Positions 1 to 9,790 are shown, numbered from the stretch's first letter. The stretch is DNA of 64,000 bases from Natrinema salaciae (GCF_900110865.1 NZ_FOFD01000007.1:220074-284073); one strand, 5' to 3'. Notes: a model not told the origin generated them from the sequence alone. A program made the numbers and translations.

Positions 1-864
1 CGACCGATACCCGCGGGCGCGTGCCGCCTCTTGCCACGGCTCGAAGTCGGAGTTCCCCCGAACGTCGCTTACCACCTGCACTCGCCCGGCCCGGATCGCC
101 GTTCCCGCCGGACCCCGGCCGCTCTCGTCGTCTTCGTCGGCGCTGATATCGATCTCGTCGAGATAGCCGTCCTCGACACCGGCCGCCGCTTTCGGGACGA
201 CGCGGTCGCTGCCCGGATTGACGCCACCGATCCACGCGAACCGGTAGGCGTCGGACTCGGCGAGCCGGTCGCAGACCTGCTGTTCGAGCTCCGCCCGCGT
301 CTCGGTCGTGATCACCGCGTGGGTGATGTCGTGACCGATCCGATTGAGCCGGTTGAGCGCCTCGAGTTGCTCGCGTTGCTGCCGGCGCTCTCGCTCCTGT
401 CTGGCCCGCTCGATCGCGTGATGGATCGTCCGCACCAGCAGCTCGCTGGTCACCTCGTCTTTGACGAGGAAGTCCTGGGCACCGCGCTGGATCGCCTGAA
501 CGCCGACCTGCTGGTCGCGGACGCCGGTCAGGACGACGATCGGCGTCTCTCCCGCCTCGGCGTAGACCGTCTCGAGGGTCGTCAGCCCCTCGCTGTCGGG
601 AAGGTTCAGGTCGAGCAGGACGATGTCGGTGCCGTCCGATTCGATCGCCTCGAGTCCGTCCTCGAGTCGCGTTTCGCGCGATATCTCCGGTGTCTGGCCG
701 GTCGCCTCGCCGGGACTCACTCGCTGGGCGAGCTCCTCGGTGTCCCGGAGCATCTCCTGAATCAGACGGGCGTCGCCGGGGTTGTCCTCGATGAGGAGTA
801 TCCGGAGCTCGTCGGCCGTCTCCGCGCTCTGCTCGCTCTCCGTTTGCGTGTCCGTCTCGCTCAT
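1..864 (-). CDS. Response regulator receiver + GAF-type sensor protein (C-terminus beyond left edge)
   Basis: Reading leftward from ATG 864, about 40 acidic residues of lead-in give way to a receiver domain ([10 protein letters not shown], phospho-acceptor in VLLDLNLP, conserved Lys in FLVKDE). A charged coiled-coil linker ([15 protein letters not shown]) follows, then the start of a GAF-like domain of the kind found in haloarchaeal Bat-type regulators. The gene leaves the window, so the output domain (HTH_10 or another) is not visible. Its ATG overlaps the TGA of the upstream response regulator (ATGA), so it is the third gene of a kinase-regulator-regulator operon and is probably translationally coupled. 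A phospho-relay partner of the kinase is inferred. Confidence 0.85.
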   Translation of the reverse strand, partial: MSETDTQTESEQSAETADELRILLIEDNPGDARLIQEMLRDTEELAQRVSPGEATGQTPEISRETRLEDGLEAIESDGTDIVLLDLNLPDSEGLTTLETVYAEAGETPIVVLTGVRDQQVGVQAIQRGAQDFLVKDEVTSELLVRTIHHAIERARQERERRQQREQLEALNRLNRIGHDITHAVITTETRAELEQQVCDRLAESDAYRFAWIGGVNPGSDRVVPKAAAGVEDGYLDEIDISADEDDESGRGPAGTAIRAGRVQVVSDVRGNSDFEPWQEAARARGYRS

Positions 865-1325
865 GAGTTATCGACCTCGGGCGGGAGCCGCACGACGGAG
901 AACCAGAACTTCTCGAAGGCCCGGACCGTCTCGATGAACTCGTCCGGATCGACCGGCTTCGTCAGGTAGGCGTTGGCGTGGAGCTCGTAGGACTTGACGA
1001 TGTCTTCCTCCGCCCGCGAACTCGTCAGCACGATCACGGGAATGGAGCGCAGCGACGAGTCGTCTTTGAGCTCGGCGAGAACCTCCTCACCGTCCTTGCC
1101 GGGCAGGTTGAGATCCAGCAGAATGAGGTCCGGCCGCGGGGCGTCGGCGTACTCGCCGCGCTGGGAGAGGAAGTCCAGCGCTTCGGTGCCGTCGGTGACG
1201 ACGTACAGGTCGTTCTCGATTCGGCCCTGTTTGAACGCCTCTTTCGTCAGGCGGACGTCGCCGGGGTTGTCCTCGACCAGGAGGATCTGTGCCGGCTCGC
1301 CGCGGAAGCTCTCTGATTCACTCAT
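861..1325 (-). CDS. Stand-alone response regulator (receiver domain only)
   Basis: The protein has 154 residues and is a single CheY-like receiver: acidic pocket LLVEDNPGD near residue 15, phospho-acceptor Asp71 in [13 protein letters not shown], switch Thr in VLTSSR, and Lys123 in LTKP. The pattern with an extended N-terminal lead and the FEKFWF tail is typical of Rcp1/CheY-like regulators paired with phytochrome-like or multi-PAS kinases. No output domain is present, so it acts by protein contact or phosphotransfer. The start at 1325 overlaps the kinase stop by eight bases and its own stop overlaps the next ATG, which defines a tight operon. An in-frame extension upstream of this ATG exists but is Arg/Ser-rich and is only a shadow of the kinase frame. 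Confidence 0.92.
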   Translation of the reverse strand: MSESESFRGEPAQILLVEDNPGDVRLTKEAFKQGRIENDLYVVTDGTEALDFLSQRGEYADAPRPDLILLDLNLPGKDGEEVLAELKDDSSLRSIPVIVLTSSRAEEDIVKSYELHANAYLTKPVDPDEFIETVRAFEKFWFSVVRLPPEVDNS

Positions 1326-4260
1326 CGGTCGGTGTTTCCGCGGCCGCATCGGTCGCGGCGTCGGTCTCGTGACTCGTCGCTGGCTCCGTCTCCGCGTCCG
1401 ACACCGCCGGTAGCGTGACCGTGAACGTCGATCCCTCGCCGGGTTCGGAGTCGACGGCGATCTCGCCGTCGTGGCGCTCGACGATGCGTCGACAGAGCGC
1501 GAGCCCGATCCCGGTGCCGGCGTACTCCTCGTGACTGTGGAGTCGGTCGAACACCCGGAAGATGCGATCCGCGTCGTCCGGCTCGATCCCGATCCCCCGA
1601 TCGCGAACTGAAACCGTCCATGTTGGCCCATCGTTCTCGGCGAATACGGATATACGTGGGGTTCCGTCACCTGAATAGGTAATCGCGTTGTCGACCAGGT
1701 TCTGGAACAGCTGCCGGAGCTGTCCGGGATCGGCGTGGACACGAGGCAGCGGGCCGACGTCGATCTCGGCGTCGGTCTCGTCGATCCGCACCTCGAGGTC
1801 GGCCAGCACGTCGTCCAGGACGGCCTCGCAGTCGACGGCGCGGAACGGATCGCCCTGCGTGTCGACGCGGGAGTAGTCGAGCAGCCCGTCGATCATCTCC
1901 TGCATCCGGTCGGCCCCGTCGACCGCGAACTCGATGAACTCCGCCCCGTCCTCGTCGAGGGCATCGGCGTACCGGCGCTCGACGAGCGTGAGATAGCTCG
2001 AAACCATCCGTAACGGCTCCTGCAGGTCGTGGGAGGCCGCGTAGGCGAACTGTTCCAACCGACGGTTGGACTCCTCGAGATCGTCGACCAGCCCCTCGAG
2101 CTGGCGCTGGTACTCCCGCTGATCGGTCACGTCCCGGCCGATTCCGGTCACGACGGGATCGCCGGCGGGGTTCTCGAGCGTCGACGCGACGAACTCGTAG
2201 GGGATCCCCGTCCCGTCTTTCGTCTGGACCGTCGCTTCGACGCGCGTGCTCCCCGTCTCGAACGCCTCCGCGACCGCGGTCGCGATCCTGTTCGCGTCCG
2301 CCCCCTCGAAGAACTCGAGGGCGTGCATCGACTCCATCTCGGCGTCGGTGTAGCCCGTCACGTCGGCGAGGGTCTCGTTCCATCGGTTGAGATCCCCCGT
2401 GTCGTCGAGCACGTAGAACACGTCGTCGACCGTGTCGAGCACGTCGTCGGTGTACTGCTTGAACCGCTCGAGGCGGGCCTCCCGCTCGCGCAGCTGGCGC
2501 TGTTTCCGCTTCGCCTCGGTGACGTCCTGGACCATGAGCATCCCGGCGAACACGTCGCCCCGGTCGTCTTCGACCGGGACCGCGTGCGCGTTCCACTCGC
2601 GGTCGTGCATGCTGAACTCGAACGAGCGGTGCTCGCCGGCGAGCGCGGCGTCGAAGTTCGTCTCGAACGTCTCGCGGGTCTCCCCGTCGTACCGTTCCCG
2701 TACCGTCTGCCCGACGAACTCCGAGACGGAGAGATCGATCTCCGCCAGGATCTCCCCGCCGGCGAGCGTGTACGCCATGTCCGCGTCGAACAGCGCGACG
2801 ATTCCGTTCGGGAAGTGCTCGACGAGCGTCCGGTATCGCCGCTCGCTCTCCTCGAGATCGCGCTGCCGGGCCTGTCGCTCGAGTTCGTAGCTGATCCACT
2901 GGGCCGCGAGTTCGACGAACGAGCGCTCCGCCGGCGTAAACGGTTCCGAACGGGGCGACGCGTCCTCGAAACAGAGGGTGCCGTACGGTTCGCCGTCGAC
3001 GGTCACACGTCCACCGAGGTACGCGTCCAGCTCCCACTCCGCGTAGGCGTCCTCGTCGATGCCGTGCGCGAGCGGCGAGTCGGTGAACGCGAGCAGGTCG
3101 TCGGTCGCGACGGTCCGCTTACAGTAGGCGGTCGACAGCGACGCGACCGTTCCCGGCCGGAGCTCATCGTTCGGTCCGCTCGCGTGTGTCACCTCGAAGC
3201 GATCGGCGTCCTCGTCGATCCGGGCCAGAAAGCCGCCCTCGAGCCGGAGTCGGTCCCGCCCGAGCGCGAGCAGGTCGTCGATCTTCTCGTCGAACGTCCG
3301 CTCGCTGTCGGCGGTGATCGCGTAGAGGCGCTGCAAGGTGCGATTGGTCGCCGCCAGTTCCCGCTCGGTTCCCGTTCGATTCGTTCCGTCCCGGAAGATG
3401 ACCGACAGCCCCGTCTCCGAGGGGGAGGCGTGGACGTCGTACCACGCCTCGAGTGGCGGGACGGACGCGTCGAAGCTCGTCGGCTCCTGCGTGACCATCG
3501 CCCGCCGGCACTCCGTCTCGAACGTCGAGCCGACCGCGGCCGGAAACGCCTCCCAGAGGGGCTCGCCGACCAGCCCCTCGTCGTCGGGATCGAGCAGCGC
3601 CCGCGCCCGCTCGTTGACGTACGTCACGGTCCACTCCGCATCCAGTCCCAGGAAGCCGTCCGCAACCCGGTCGAACGACGGCTCGACGATGCCGTCCGTG
3701 ACCGCGCCGGCCGCCGGACCGCGCTGCCCTGCCCGATGGTTCTCGACCGCCGCTGCGAGGAGGTCCGCGACGCTCGCGACGAAATCGAGCTCGCGGTCGG
3801 TGACCTCTCGGTCCGTCCCGCGGACGTCGAGCGTCCCCCACGGCTCGGTCGGCGCGTCGATCGCGGCGGCGATTCCCCCGGCCCCGCCGCCGTCGGCGAG
3901 CGAACCGCGGTCGGCGGAATCGGGTGCTCGGTCGGCGCGCCCGAGGTCCGTCACGATCGGGTCCGCGGACTCGAGGACGGCGTCGACCCACGAATCGGCG
4001 TCGGTCGGCACGGTGACCGACCCGACGGCGTCGTCGCGCCACCCGGCGTCCGCACGCAACACCGCTGCGTCGCCGTCGGGCCGGAGTTCGAAGACCGAAC
4101 AGGCGTCGGCCTCGAGCACGTCCCGGACGGTCGCGGCCGCGTCGGTCAACAGCCGGTCGAGGTCGCTCGACTCGAGGGCCAGCTGGCCGAGATCCGCGAC
4201 GGCCTCCTGATATCGAACGCGGGAACGGAGAGAGTCTGACGAAGAGTCGGCGGCAGCCAT
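1318..4260 (-). CDS. Multi-sensor PAS/GAF histidine kinase
   Basis: This 980-residue cytosolic sensor kinase has no membrane segment. Domains in order are a GAF-like domain (about 15-175), PAS (195-295), GAF (305-465), PAS (470-590), PAS (600-715), a HisKA helix pair with phospho-His744 in AASHDLQEP, and HATPase_c with N-box Asn854/Asn858, G1 DRGIGI and G2 GTGIGLALC. The C-terminal 30 residues are an acidic Thr/Glu/Asp tail. ATG 4260 is preferred because upstream in-frame residues are Arg-rich and non-halophilic. The partner regulator overlaps its 3' end. Ligand or light sensing by the GAF/PAS modules cannot be decided from sequence. The HisKA signature with Leu-Gln-Glu-Pro is the one often seen in phytochrome-like kinases. 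Confidence 0.93.
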   Translation of the reverse strand: MAAADSSSDSLRSRVRYQEAVADLGQLALESSDLDRLLTDAAATVRDVLEADACSVFELRPDGDAAVLRADAGWRDDAVGSVTVPTDADSWVDAVLESADPIVTDLGRADRAPDSADRGSLADGGGAGGIAAAIDAPTEPWGTLDVRGTDREVTDRELDFVASVADLLAAAVENHRAGQRGPAAGAVTDGIVEPSFDRVADGFLGLDAEWTVTYVNERARALLDPDDEGLVGEPLWEAFPAAVGSTFETECRRAMVTQEPTSFDASVPPLEAWYDVHASPSETGLSVIFRDGTNRTGTERELAATNRTLQRLYAITADSERTFDEKIDDLLALGRDRLRLEGGFLARIDEDADRFEVTHASGPNDELRPGTVASLSTAYCKRTVATDDLLAFTDSPLAHGIDEDAYAEWELDAYLGGRVTVDGEPYGTLCFEDASPRSEPFTPAERSFVELAAQWISYELERQARQRDLEESERRYRTLVEHFPNGIVALFDADMAYTLAGGEILAEIDLSVSEFVGQTVRERYDGETRETFETNFDAALAGEHRSFEFSMHDREWNAHAVPVEDDRGDVFAGMLMVQDVTEAKRKQRQLREREARLERFKQYTDDVLDTVDDVFYVLDDTGDLNRWNETLADVTGYTDAEMESMHALEFFEGADANRIATAVAEAFETGSTRVEATVQTKDGTGIPYEFVASTLENPAGDPVVTGIGRDVTDQREYQRQLEGLVDDLEESNRRLEQFAYAASHDLQEPLRMVSSYLTLVERRYADALDEDGAEFIEFAVDGADRMQEMIDGLLDYSRVDTQGDPFRAVDCEAVLDDVLADLEVRIDETDAEIDVGPLPRVHADPGQLRQLFQNLVDNAITYSGDGTPRISVFAENDGPTWTVSVRDRGIGIEPDDADRIFRVFDRLHSHEEYAGTGIGLALCRRIVERHDGEIAVDSEPGEGSTFTVTLPAVSDAETEPATSHETDAATDAAAETPTDE

Positions 4261-4371
4261 AGTACCGTCTAAAAGATCGGCGATCGGTGTAAAGCTAGCG
4301 TTCAACCGTCTGTCACGACACACTGTCAGCGCAGCGTACCGGTTGCGAGACGGGAGCCGCGCCGGCGGCCG

Positions 4372-6573
4372 TCAGTCGGTGAACGTCGACAGCCGAACCG
4401 TCCGTCCGTCGCGCAGCGACCGCCGAATCCGTGCGCGATCCCAGCCCAGCGGCGACACGACGCTCTCGCAGGCGCGGACGAGCAGCGTCGCGTAGTAGTC
4501 GGCGTCGTACCCGCGTGGCTCCTCGAGCAGGAGTCGGACGCGCTCGGGGCCGCGGGCGTCGTCGTCGACGACGACGTACTCCACCGACTGTCCGGGATGG
4601 CGGTCGATCCCTCGGCGCTCGTATCGCCGGAGCGCCGCCGTCGTGTGCGTCCGCTGGTAGTACGCTCCGAGGGGCTTCGAGACGCGTTTCGTGATCGCGA
4701 GGGCGGTCGGCTCGACCGCCCCCGATCGGAGGTCGGTCAGTCGCCGGCCGAGGACGTCGCAGACGGCCTCGGGATCGCGCTCGCGGTCGAGCGCCTCGAC
4801 GAACGCGCGCTGGCTGTCCGCGACGAACGCCGGCGTCTGCCGCTGGCGCAGTTCGATGCCGCGGAACGTGTACCCGCCGTCGGCGCGCTTGCCGAAGTAC
4901 TTCGTGAGCGCGCCCGCCGATGCGGTCGCTCCCGCCGGATTCGTGTCGGCGACAGCGCTGCCGACGGCGTCCCGCAACGGGACGAAACACACCCACTCGT
5001 AGCTGCCGTCGTGCTCGAGCGGAACGCCGACGGCCTCGGAAACCTCACCGATCACGTCCGCGAGCGGCTCCGGCTCGTCGACCCGCGGCGTCACCCAGAG
5101 GCTGTCGACGATCCCGTGGACGATCCGCCACCCCGCGTCCTCGAGCCGGCGTTTGGCCGTCAGGGCGATCTCGCGAGCGTAGGCGTTGATCGCCTCGTGG
5201 CACTCGATTCGGCCGAACGTGGCGTTGCGATATCCCTGGTACCCGAACGAGGAAACGAGCACCCACTTGATCGCGCCCGACTCGGCACGGAGCCGGGCGG
5301 CCGCCGGTTCGGGCGGATCGGCCTCGAGTCGGCGTTTGATGGCCGCGCGATCGGCGATCAGCGGCTCGAGGACGGCCGGGAGGAACCCGTCGGCGTCGCA
5401 AATCTCGTACTCGAGTTCGGGGACGCGGCGGCTGCCGACGGCGTCCTCGCCCGTTCCGTCGCCCGAGTCGCAGTCGCAGCCGACCGTCTCCGGACTCACG
5501 TTTCGTTCGCAGATGAGCCGCGGATACAGCGAGGCGAAATCGATCTCGTGGACGTCCGCGTGGAAGCCGACCACGGGCGCGAACGTGAACCCGCCGCGGT
5601 CGGCCGCGTGCAGCGTCTCGACGTCGGTGAACCGCTCGGGCTCCCACTTGTTCCACGGGGCGAGCACGCCCCGTTCCCGACGTGCGAGCCGAACCTGTCG
5701 CGACGTCAGTAGCGTCCCGATGCTCCCCCACGCGGCCTCCTGCAACGGGCGGCCGGTCCGCTCGACCATGTAGCGAATCCCCGCCAGCCCCGACTGGTGC
5801 CAGAGGAAGCTGTTCGACGCGTCGACGATCGCCCGCCCCGGCACCCGATACCGCGCCGGCGAGTGGCCCACTCGCCCGTCACTCGCGTAGGTGTTCTCGC
5901 TCGCCAACTGCGTCCACCCCGGCCGCCGACCGAGGTGCCAGTCTGCCAGTCCCAGCGCCGCGGCCCGTCGCTCGAGCAGCGGGACGAGGGCGGCGTGGCT
6001 CACCGCGAGGACATCCGGGTCCCGCCGCTCGAGTCGCCGCCGGAGCGTCCGAAGCGTTCGCGCCGCATCACCGTCGACGGACTCGCCCGCGATCGAAAGC
6101 GCCGCGACGTCGCCGTCGGCCAGCGCGGCCTCGTCGAGTTCGAGCCGGAGCGTCCGGAGTTCGCGGGCCGGCGTGGGATCGATCCCGCGGTCGAGGCAGT
6201 ACCGAAAGCCCGGCGCGAGATCCGCGTCGAACAGCCGGAACGTTCCGGGGGCGTGGCTCTCGCGCTCGTGGACGCCCCGAACGTCGCGGGCCAGCGACCG
6301 ACACTCGCCGACGCGCTCGAGGTCGACGCGCAGCACGCGGGACCGCTCGCCGGCGTGGGCCTCGTGGAGGCTGGTCGCCCACCGCTCGAGCCGCGTCGCC
6401 GTGACTTTGGGGTCCGTCTCGAGGCGCTCGCGCAGGTCCGCCAGCGCGTCGTCCGGGCCGGCGACGAACAGCGACGGCGCGTAGTCCGCGACGGTCGTCG
6501 GCTCGGCGCTCTCGTCGGTCAGCGACCACTCTCGGACGAGCCCGTCCTCGAATTCGAACGCGTACGGACTCAT
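4372..6573 (-). CDS. polB2: B-family DNA polymerase homologue, PolB2 type, with degenerate active site
   Basis: This 733-residue member of family B keeps motif A as DFASLYPR (345-352) and a motif B-like block KWVLVSSFGYQGY (436-448). In motif C the canonical Tyr-x-Asp-Thr-Asp is His-Gly-Ile-Val-Asp-Ser (486-491), so one of the two catalytic aspartates is gone. No 3'-5' exonuclease motifs are obvious in the N-terminal 300 residues. Published analyses describe such archaeal PolB2 proteins as an inactivated branch, although residual activity has been reported for some crenarchaeal members. Its ATG overlaps the stop of a small upstream gene that in turn overlaps a RecA-like gene, giving a three-gene operon. 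An auxiliary role in repair or translesion replication is inferred. Confidence 0.9.
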   Translation of the reverse strand: MSPYAFEFEDGLVREWSLTDESAEPTTVADYAPSLFVAGPDDALADLRERLETDPKVTATRLERWATSLHEAHAGERSRVLRVDLERVGECRSLARDVRGVHERESHAPGTFRLFDADLAPGFRYCLDRGIDPTPARELRTLRLELDEAALADGDVAALSIAGESVDGDAARTLRTLRRRLERRDPDVLAVSHAALVPLLERRAAALGLADWHLGRRPGWTQLASENTYASDGRVGHSPARYRVPGRAIVDASNSFLWHQSGLAGIRYMVERTGRPLQEAAWGSIGTLLTSRQVRLARRERGVLAPWNKWEPERFTDVETLHAADRGGFTFAPVVGFHADVHEIDFASLYPRLICERNVSPETVGCDCDSGDGTGEDAVGSRRVPELEYEICDADGFLPAVLEPLIADRAAIKRRLEADPPEPAAARLRAESGAIKWVLVSSFGYQGYRNATFGRIECHEAINAYAREIALTAKRRLEDAGWRIVHGIVDSLWVTPRVDEPEPLADVIGEVSEAVGVPLEHDGSYEWVCFVPLRDAVGSAVADTNPAGATASAGALTKYFGKRADGGYTFRGIELRQRQTPAFVADSQRAFVEALDRERDPEAVCDVLGRRLTDLRSGAVEPTALAITKRVSKPLGAYYQRTHTTAALRRYERRGIDRHPGQSVEYVVVDDDARGPERVRLLLEEPRGYDADYYATLLVRACESVVSPLGWDRARIRRSLRDGRTVRLSTFTD

Positions 6574-6914
6574 CGCGCGTGATCCTCCTCGCCGCCCGCA
6601 CTCCCGTGGTCGCCACCGTCGGACGGGCGGGGACGGCCGTCACTCACGGCGGTCACGTCGTCGATCTCGCGGGCCGCGCGCTCCTCGCGCAGCCGCCGCA
6701 GTTCGACCTCGTGAGCGAGCAACAGCGACAGCAGGAGGGCTCGTTCGGGGTCCGGCTGATTGGCGTACCCCGCCGCGTCGGCGAACGACCGCGCCCGGTC
6801 GAACAGCCGGTCGAAGTCGTCCTGGTGCGCCCGGCGGAGCGCCCGTCGCATCGGCTCCCACTCGGACTCGAGCCGCCGGAGGGCGTCGCGGTAGGTCGGG
6901 TTCGTTCGCCCCAT
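6570..6914 (-). CDS. Small conserved haloarchaeal protein of the PolB2 operon
   Basis: The predicted protein has 114 residues and no catalytic motif that I recognise. The first 85 residues are mostly helical and rich in Arg/Glu (RRLESEWEPMRRALRRAHQDDFDRLFDRA), and the tail is Gly/Glu/Asp-rich and probably disordered. ATG 6914 overlaps the RecA-like gene by one base (TGATG) and its TGA overlaps the polB2 ATG, so all three are likely made together. A bridging or regulatory subunit for the polymerase-like and RecA-like proteins is a guess from context only. Confidence 0.75.
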   Translation of the reverse strand: MGRTNPTYRDALRRLESEWEPMRRALRRAHQDDFDRLFDRARSFADAAGYANQPDPERALLLSLLLAHEVELRRLREERAAREIDDVTAVSDGRPRPSDGGDHGSAGGEEDHAR

Positions 6915-7591
6915 CAGCCCTGCACCTCGAGGAGACCCCGATCGTGGGCGGCGACGACGGGATCGACCGCGTCGACTGCCCCGCAGATGTCGACCCAGTA
7001 GGGAATCGTCGTCTGCCAGTCGGTCCCGTGCCAGTATCCCGCGGTCGCGTCCCCGTCGCCTGCACGCTCGAGCCGAAGCCCTTCGCGCGTGCGAACGCAC
7101 TCGAGGACGGTGTCGGCGTAGTCGGCGGCCGGTCCCGAATCGGCCGCGGTATCGCCGTCGCCGGTCGTCGTGAGCAGAACCGGACAGCCCAGAACCCGCC
7201 CCAGTTCGGCGAGGACCTCGAGACTCGCGATCAGCAGCGTCTCGCGCTCCCAGCACGCGAGGTCGTCGTCCCGGTAGAGGGACGCGACGTTCGGCGCGAC
7301 GAGCAGGGTCGTCGCCGGCTCCGCCCGCCGGGCGACGTCGCGCACCAGCGAATGGTGCTGGTACGCGGTGAACGCCCGCGCGATCCGCAGGCGCTCGAGG
7401 GTTCGCCGGCTCCCCGCGCACTCGTACAGGGCGTGGGTCGACGCCGCCGCCCGCGCGTCGATCCAGTAGGCCGCCCCGCCGGCGTCCGCTCCGGCCGTCA
7501 GGTGCTCACAGACCAGCCGGTGGACGATCTCCGATCGCGGCGACGGCACGTTCAGCAGCGTGGTTCCGGGCTCGAGTTCGAACTGATGCAT
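6914..7591 (-). CDS. RecA-superfamily-like protein with degenerate P-loop
   Basis: This 225-residue protein resembles the RecA/RadA fold in layout: a beta-strand and loop at residues 10-25, a central TTLLVAPNVASLY block in the Walker B region, and a later VLLTTTGDG strand. The expected GxxGxGKT Walker A is replaced by NVPSPRSEIV, without Gly-Lys-Thr, so ATP hydrolysis is unlikely. The start at 7591 is chosen over 7618 because TTATGG sits 25-29 bases upstream, fitting a leaderless transcript. It is the first gene of the operon with the PolB2-type polymerase. Archaeal RecA-like paralogues beside inactivated PolB are known from comparative genomics; the function is unproven. Confidence 0.7.
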   Translation of the reverse strand: MHQFELEPGTTLLNVPSPRSEIVHRLVCEHLTAGADAGGAAYWIDARAAASTHALYECAGSRRTLERLRIARAFTAYQHHSLVRDVARRAEPATTLLVAPNVASLYRDDDLACWERETLLIASLEVLAELGRVLGCPVLLTTTGDGDTAADSGPAADYADTVLECVRTREGLRLERAGDGDATAGYWHGTDWQTTIPYWVDICGAVDAVDPVVAAHDRGLLEVQG

Positions 7592-7632
7592 AGGCGATCT
7601 CTCGAGCGATCGAGCCATAAGCGACGGAACCC

Positions 7633-7727
7633 GGTTTCCGACAGTTCCGAAACAGGCTCGACTGCCCGTACCGGTCGCGACGGCGGTTCTCGAGCGCCGA
7701 TTCGGTTTCCGACGGGGATTCCGAAAC
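7633..7727 (-). promoter_or_regulatory. Two copies of an inverted TTTCCGA/TTCCGAAAC motif upstream of the recA-like/polB2 operon
   Basis: On the + strand, GGTTTCCGACAGTTCCGAAAC (7633-7653) and a related copy with a longer centre (7704-7727) both have the form GGTTTCCGAC-n-TTCCGAAAC. Read with the operon, the proximal copy lies just upstream of the TTATGG element at 7615-7620. A third related copy precedes the Orc1/Cdc6 gene (9771-9790). Spacing and recurrence suggest binding sites for one regulator; its identity is unknown. Confidence 0.5.
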
Positions 7728-7738
7728 GAGCGCGGCCG

Positions 7739-8599
7739 TCACTCCGTGGCTCGGATTCGGATCGCGATCCCGTCCGGGTCCGCGACCTCGATGCCGCCGT
7801 CGACGTCGCCGACTGCCGCCTCGCTCCCGCGCAGTCGCTCCCGGACGGTCTCCACCGCCGCCGGCTCCGGAACGACCAGTTCGAACCACGCCAGTCCCAG
7901 CCCGTCCGCCGGCGTCGACCGCTCGTTCCAGACGTTCGCCCCGACGTGGTGGTGGTAGTCGCCCGCCGCGAAGAAGAGCGCACCCGGCGCGTACGACATC
8001 GTCACGTCGAGTCCCAGCGTCTCCGCGTAGAACTCCCGGGTCGCCTCGAGCGAGGATACCTCGAGGTGGACGTGGCCGACGGTCGTCCCGTCGGGGACCA
8101 GTTGCGGACCCGTCGGCGTCGGATCGGCCGCCGCGGTCGCGAGATCGGCGAGGGCCAGCGGCCCGCCGGTCGCTCGAACGGATCCGTCGTCGGTCCGCGG
8201 CCACGCACCCCGTGGTCGGTCGCGATAGATTTCGACGCCGTTCCCCTCGGGGTCCGTACAGTAGAGCGCCTCGCTGATCCCGTGATCGGAGGCCCCGTCG
8301 AGCGTCCACCCGTCGCGAACCCGCTCGAGCGCGGCCCCGAGCGCCCCGCGCGACGGAACCCTGAACGCGGTGTGGTAGAGTCCCGTTTCCCGCTCCCCAC
8401 GCGGGTCGGCGTCCGAGTCCTCGAGCGCCACGAGTAACGGGGTTTCGCCGGCCCCGAGCGTCGCGCTCGCCCCGTCGCGGTCCAGTACGCGGAGACCGAC
8501 GACGTCGCGATAGAAGGCGATCGTCGCCGCGGAATCGGCGACGCGAAGCGCGGTCCGACCGGGGCGAGTGTCGTCCGGGAGCGCCGGCGCTCGGCTCAT
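7739..8599 (-). CDS. VOC superfamily (glyoxalase/extradiol dioxygenase-like) protein
   Basis: The 286-residue protein has two tandem VOC modules. The first (about 14-125) carries HTAFRV and the ligand-type Glu in NGVEIYRD. The second (about 150-285) carries HVHLEV and HHHVGANVW. The two-module layout matches CatE-like catechol 2,3-dioxygenases and related glyoxalase-fold enzymes. Conserved His and Glu positions suggest a bound divalent metal. The substrate cannot be assigned. It is a single gene upstream of the recA-like/polB2 operon on the same strand, but separated from it by that operon's own promoter region. Confidence 0.85.
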   Translation of the reverse strand: MSRAPALPDDTRPGRTALRVADSAATIAFYRDVVGLRVLDRDGASATLGAGETPLLVALEDSDADPRGERETGLYHTAFRVPSRGALGAALERVRDGWTLDGASDHGISEALYCTDPEGNGVEIYRDRPRGAWPRTDDGSVRATGGPLALADLATAAADPTPTGPQLVPDGTTVGHVHLEVSSLEATREFYAETLGLDVTMSYAPGALFFAAGDYHHHVGANVWNERSTPADGLGLAWFELVVPEPAAVETVRERLRGSEAAVGDVDGGIEVADPDGIAIRIRATE

Positions 8600-8698
8600 A
8601 CGTCCCGTATGGGGGCGAGCCGGGTAAGTGGCTCTTTCGGCCGGCGCGGGACGTGACCGACGGCGGTCCGTGGTCGGAGGTCGGAGACCGCAGACCGC

Positions 8699-9727
8699 TT
8701 AGCGGTCGTCGCCGGCCTCGTCGTCGCCGTCGACGAGCCGATAGGTCCGACCCCGACGCTCGCCGACGGCCTCGATCAGGTCGTAGTGGACCATCTTCGT
8801 CAGGTAGTTGCGCAGCGTGCGGTTCGTCTTCGGCTCCTCGACCCGGCGCTCGTACTCCGCGTAGAGGTCCCCCGGCTCGATCTCGCCGGCGTCGGCGATC
8901 ACGTCGTACAGCACCCGCTGGTGTTCGATCAGCCCCTCGACGGTCTTCCGACGGATCGCCGTCCGCGCGTCCGGAATCGCCGCCTCGAGCGCGCTGTCGG
9001 TGATCGCACCCAGCCCCTCTCGCTCCGCGCGGCGGGCGGCCGACCGGAGGATGCCGATGCCCACGCGGGCGTCCCCCGACGCGGCGTCGGCGATCGTCCG
9101 CAGCTGCGAGTCGGTCACGACGCCCGGCTCGAGGGCCTTCGACGCGCGCTCGGCGAGGATCGCCGCGAGCTCGTCGGTGCCGTAGCGGTCGAACCGGACG
9201 CGGGTGCCGGCGTGGAGCCGCGAGCGTACCCGGTCGTCGAAGCTGGCGAACAGCTCCTCCTCGCGATTGGCGATCAACACCGGCGAGACGTGTGACAGCC
9301 GGTGGAGGTCGTACAGCGCGGCCGTCTCCTCCAGCTGGTCGACCTCGTCCAGAATGACGACGATCGGCCCCCCGTCAGCCCGGGAGAGCCGCTCGAACAG
9401 CTCGTCTTTCGGCGTCGACCGGTGGACGTCGACCGTCCGATCGACCGCCTCGAGAACGCTGTAGAGCACGCGAAACCGCGTGTACTCCTGCCAGCAGTTC
9501 ACGTACGCGACGCGAACCGTCGGCTCCTGTTCGCGCAGCTGGCCGAGCGTGTACCGGGCGATGCAGGTCTTCCCGACCCCGGTCGGCCCGAACAGGAAGG
9601 CCGGGTCCGGCCGCCCCTCGTACAGCAGCGGCTCGAGGCTCTCCGAGAGGAGGTTCACCTCGTCGTGGCGGTGGACCACCTCGCCGGGGACGAAATCCTC
9701 GCGCAGGACGCGGCCGTCGACGATCAC
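8699..9727 (-). CDS. cdc6: Orc1/Cdc6-family replication initiator AAA+ ATPase
   Basis: The 342-residue protein has AAA+ Walker A GPTGVGKT, Walker B VVILDEVDQL, a sensor-1-like LIANREE and DDRVRSRL, followed by the lid (GDARVGIGILRSAARRAE) and a C-terminal winged helix. The N-terminal reading frame continues to 9928, but the added residues are Arg/Ser-rich. GTG 9727 (VIVDGRVLREDFVPGEVVHR) is preferred because TTTATTAG lies 24-33 bases upstream, a good leaderless arrangement. The product should bind origin DNA or act in a paralogue role, since haloarchaea carry many such genes. A second, frameshifted homologue lies in the provirus at 46,401-47,409. Confidence 0.93.
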   Translation of the reverse strand: MIVDGRVLREDFVPGEVVHRHDEVNLLSESLEPLLYEGRPDPAFLFGPTGVGKTCIARYTLGQLREQEPTVRVAYVNCWQEYTRFRVLYSVLEAVDRTVDVHRSTPKDELFERLSRADGGPIVVILDEVDQLEETAALYDLHRLSHVSPVLIANREEELFASFDDRVRSRLHAGTRVRFDRYGTDELAAILAERASKALEPGVVTDSQLRTIADAASGDARVGIGILRSAARRAEREGLGAITDSALEAAIPDARTAIRRKTVEGLIEHQRVLYDVIADAGEIEPGDLYAEYERRVEEPKTNRTLRNYLTKMVHYDLIEAVGERRGRTYRLVDGDDEAGDDR

Positions 9728-9750
9728 ACCGGACCGGTTCGTCCTCGACG

Positions 9751-9790
9751 CTAATAAACGACGCCGGGCCGGTTCCGAAACTTCCGAAAC
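9751..9790 (-). promoter_or_regulatory. Promoter of cdc6: TATA-like box plus GTTTCGGAA repeats
   Basis: In the gene direction, CGTTTATTAG (9760-9751) is the TATA-like element for GTG 9727. Twenty bases further upstream, GTTTCGGAA occurs twice in tandem (9790-9771). The same element forms the dyads in front of the recA-like/polB2 operon, so joint control is plausible. Confidence 0.5.

Noticed and set aside
31..969. Long plus-strand frame over the first response regulator
   Set aside because: It is the antisense shadow of the minus-strand receiver/GAF gene; its translation lacks any family motif, whereas the minus strand has complete receiver motifs.
2029..4239. 736-codon plus-strand frame opposite the histidine kinase
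   Set aside because: High-GC shadow with Arg/Val-rich, motif-free translation; the kinase on the other strand has all H, N and G boxes.
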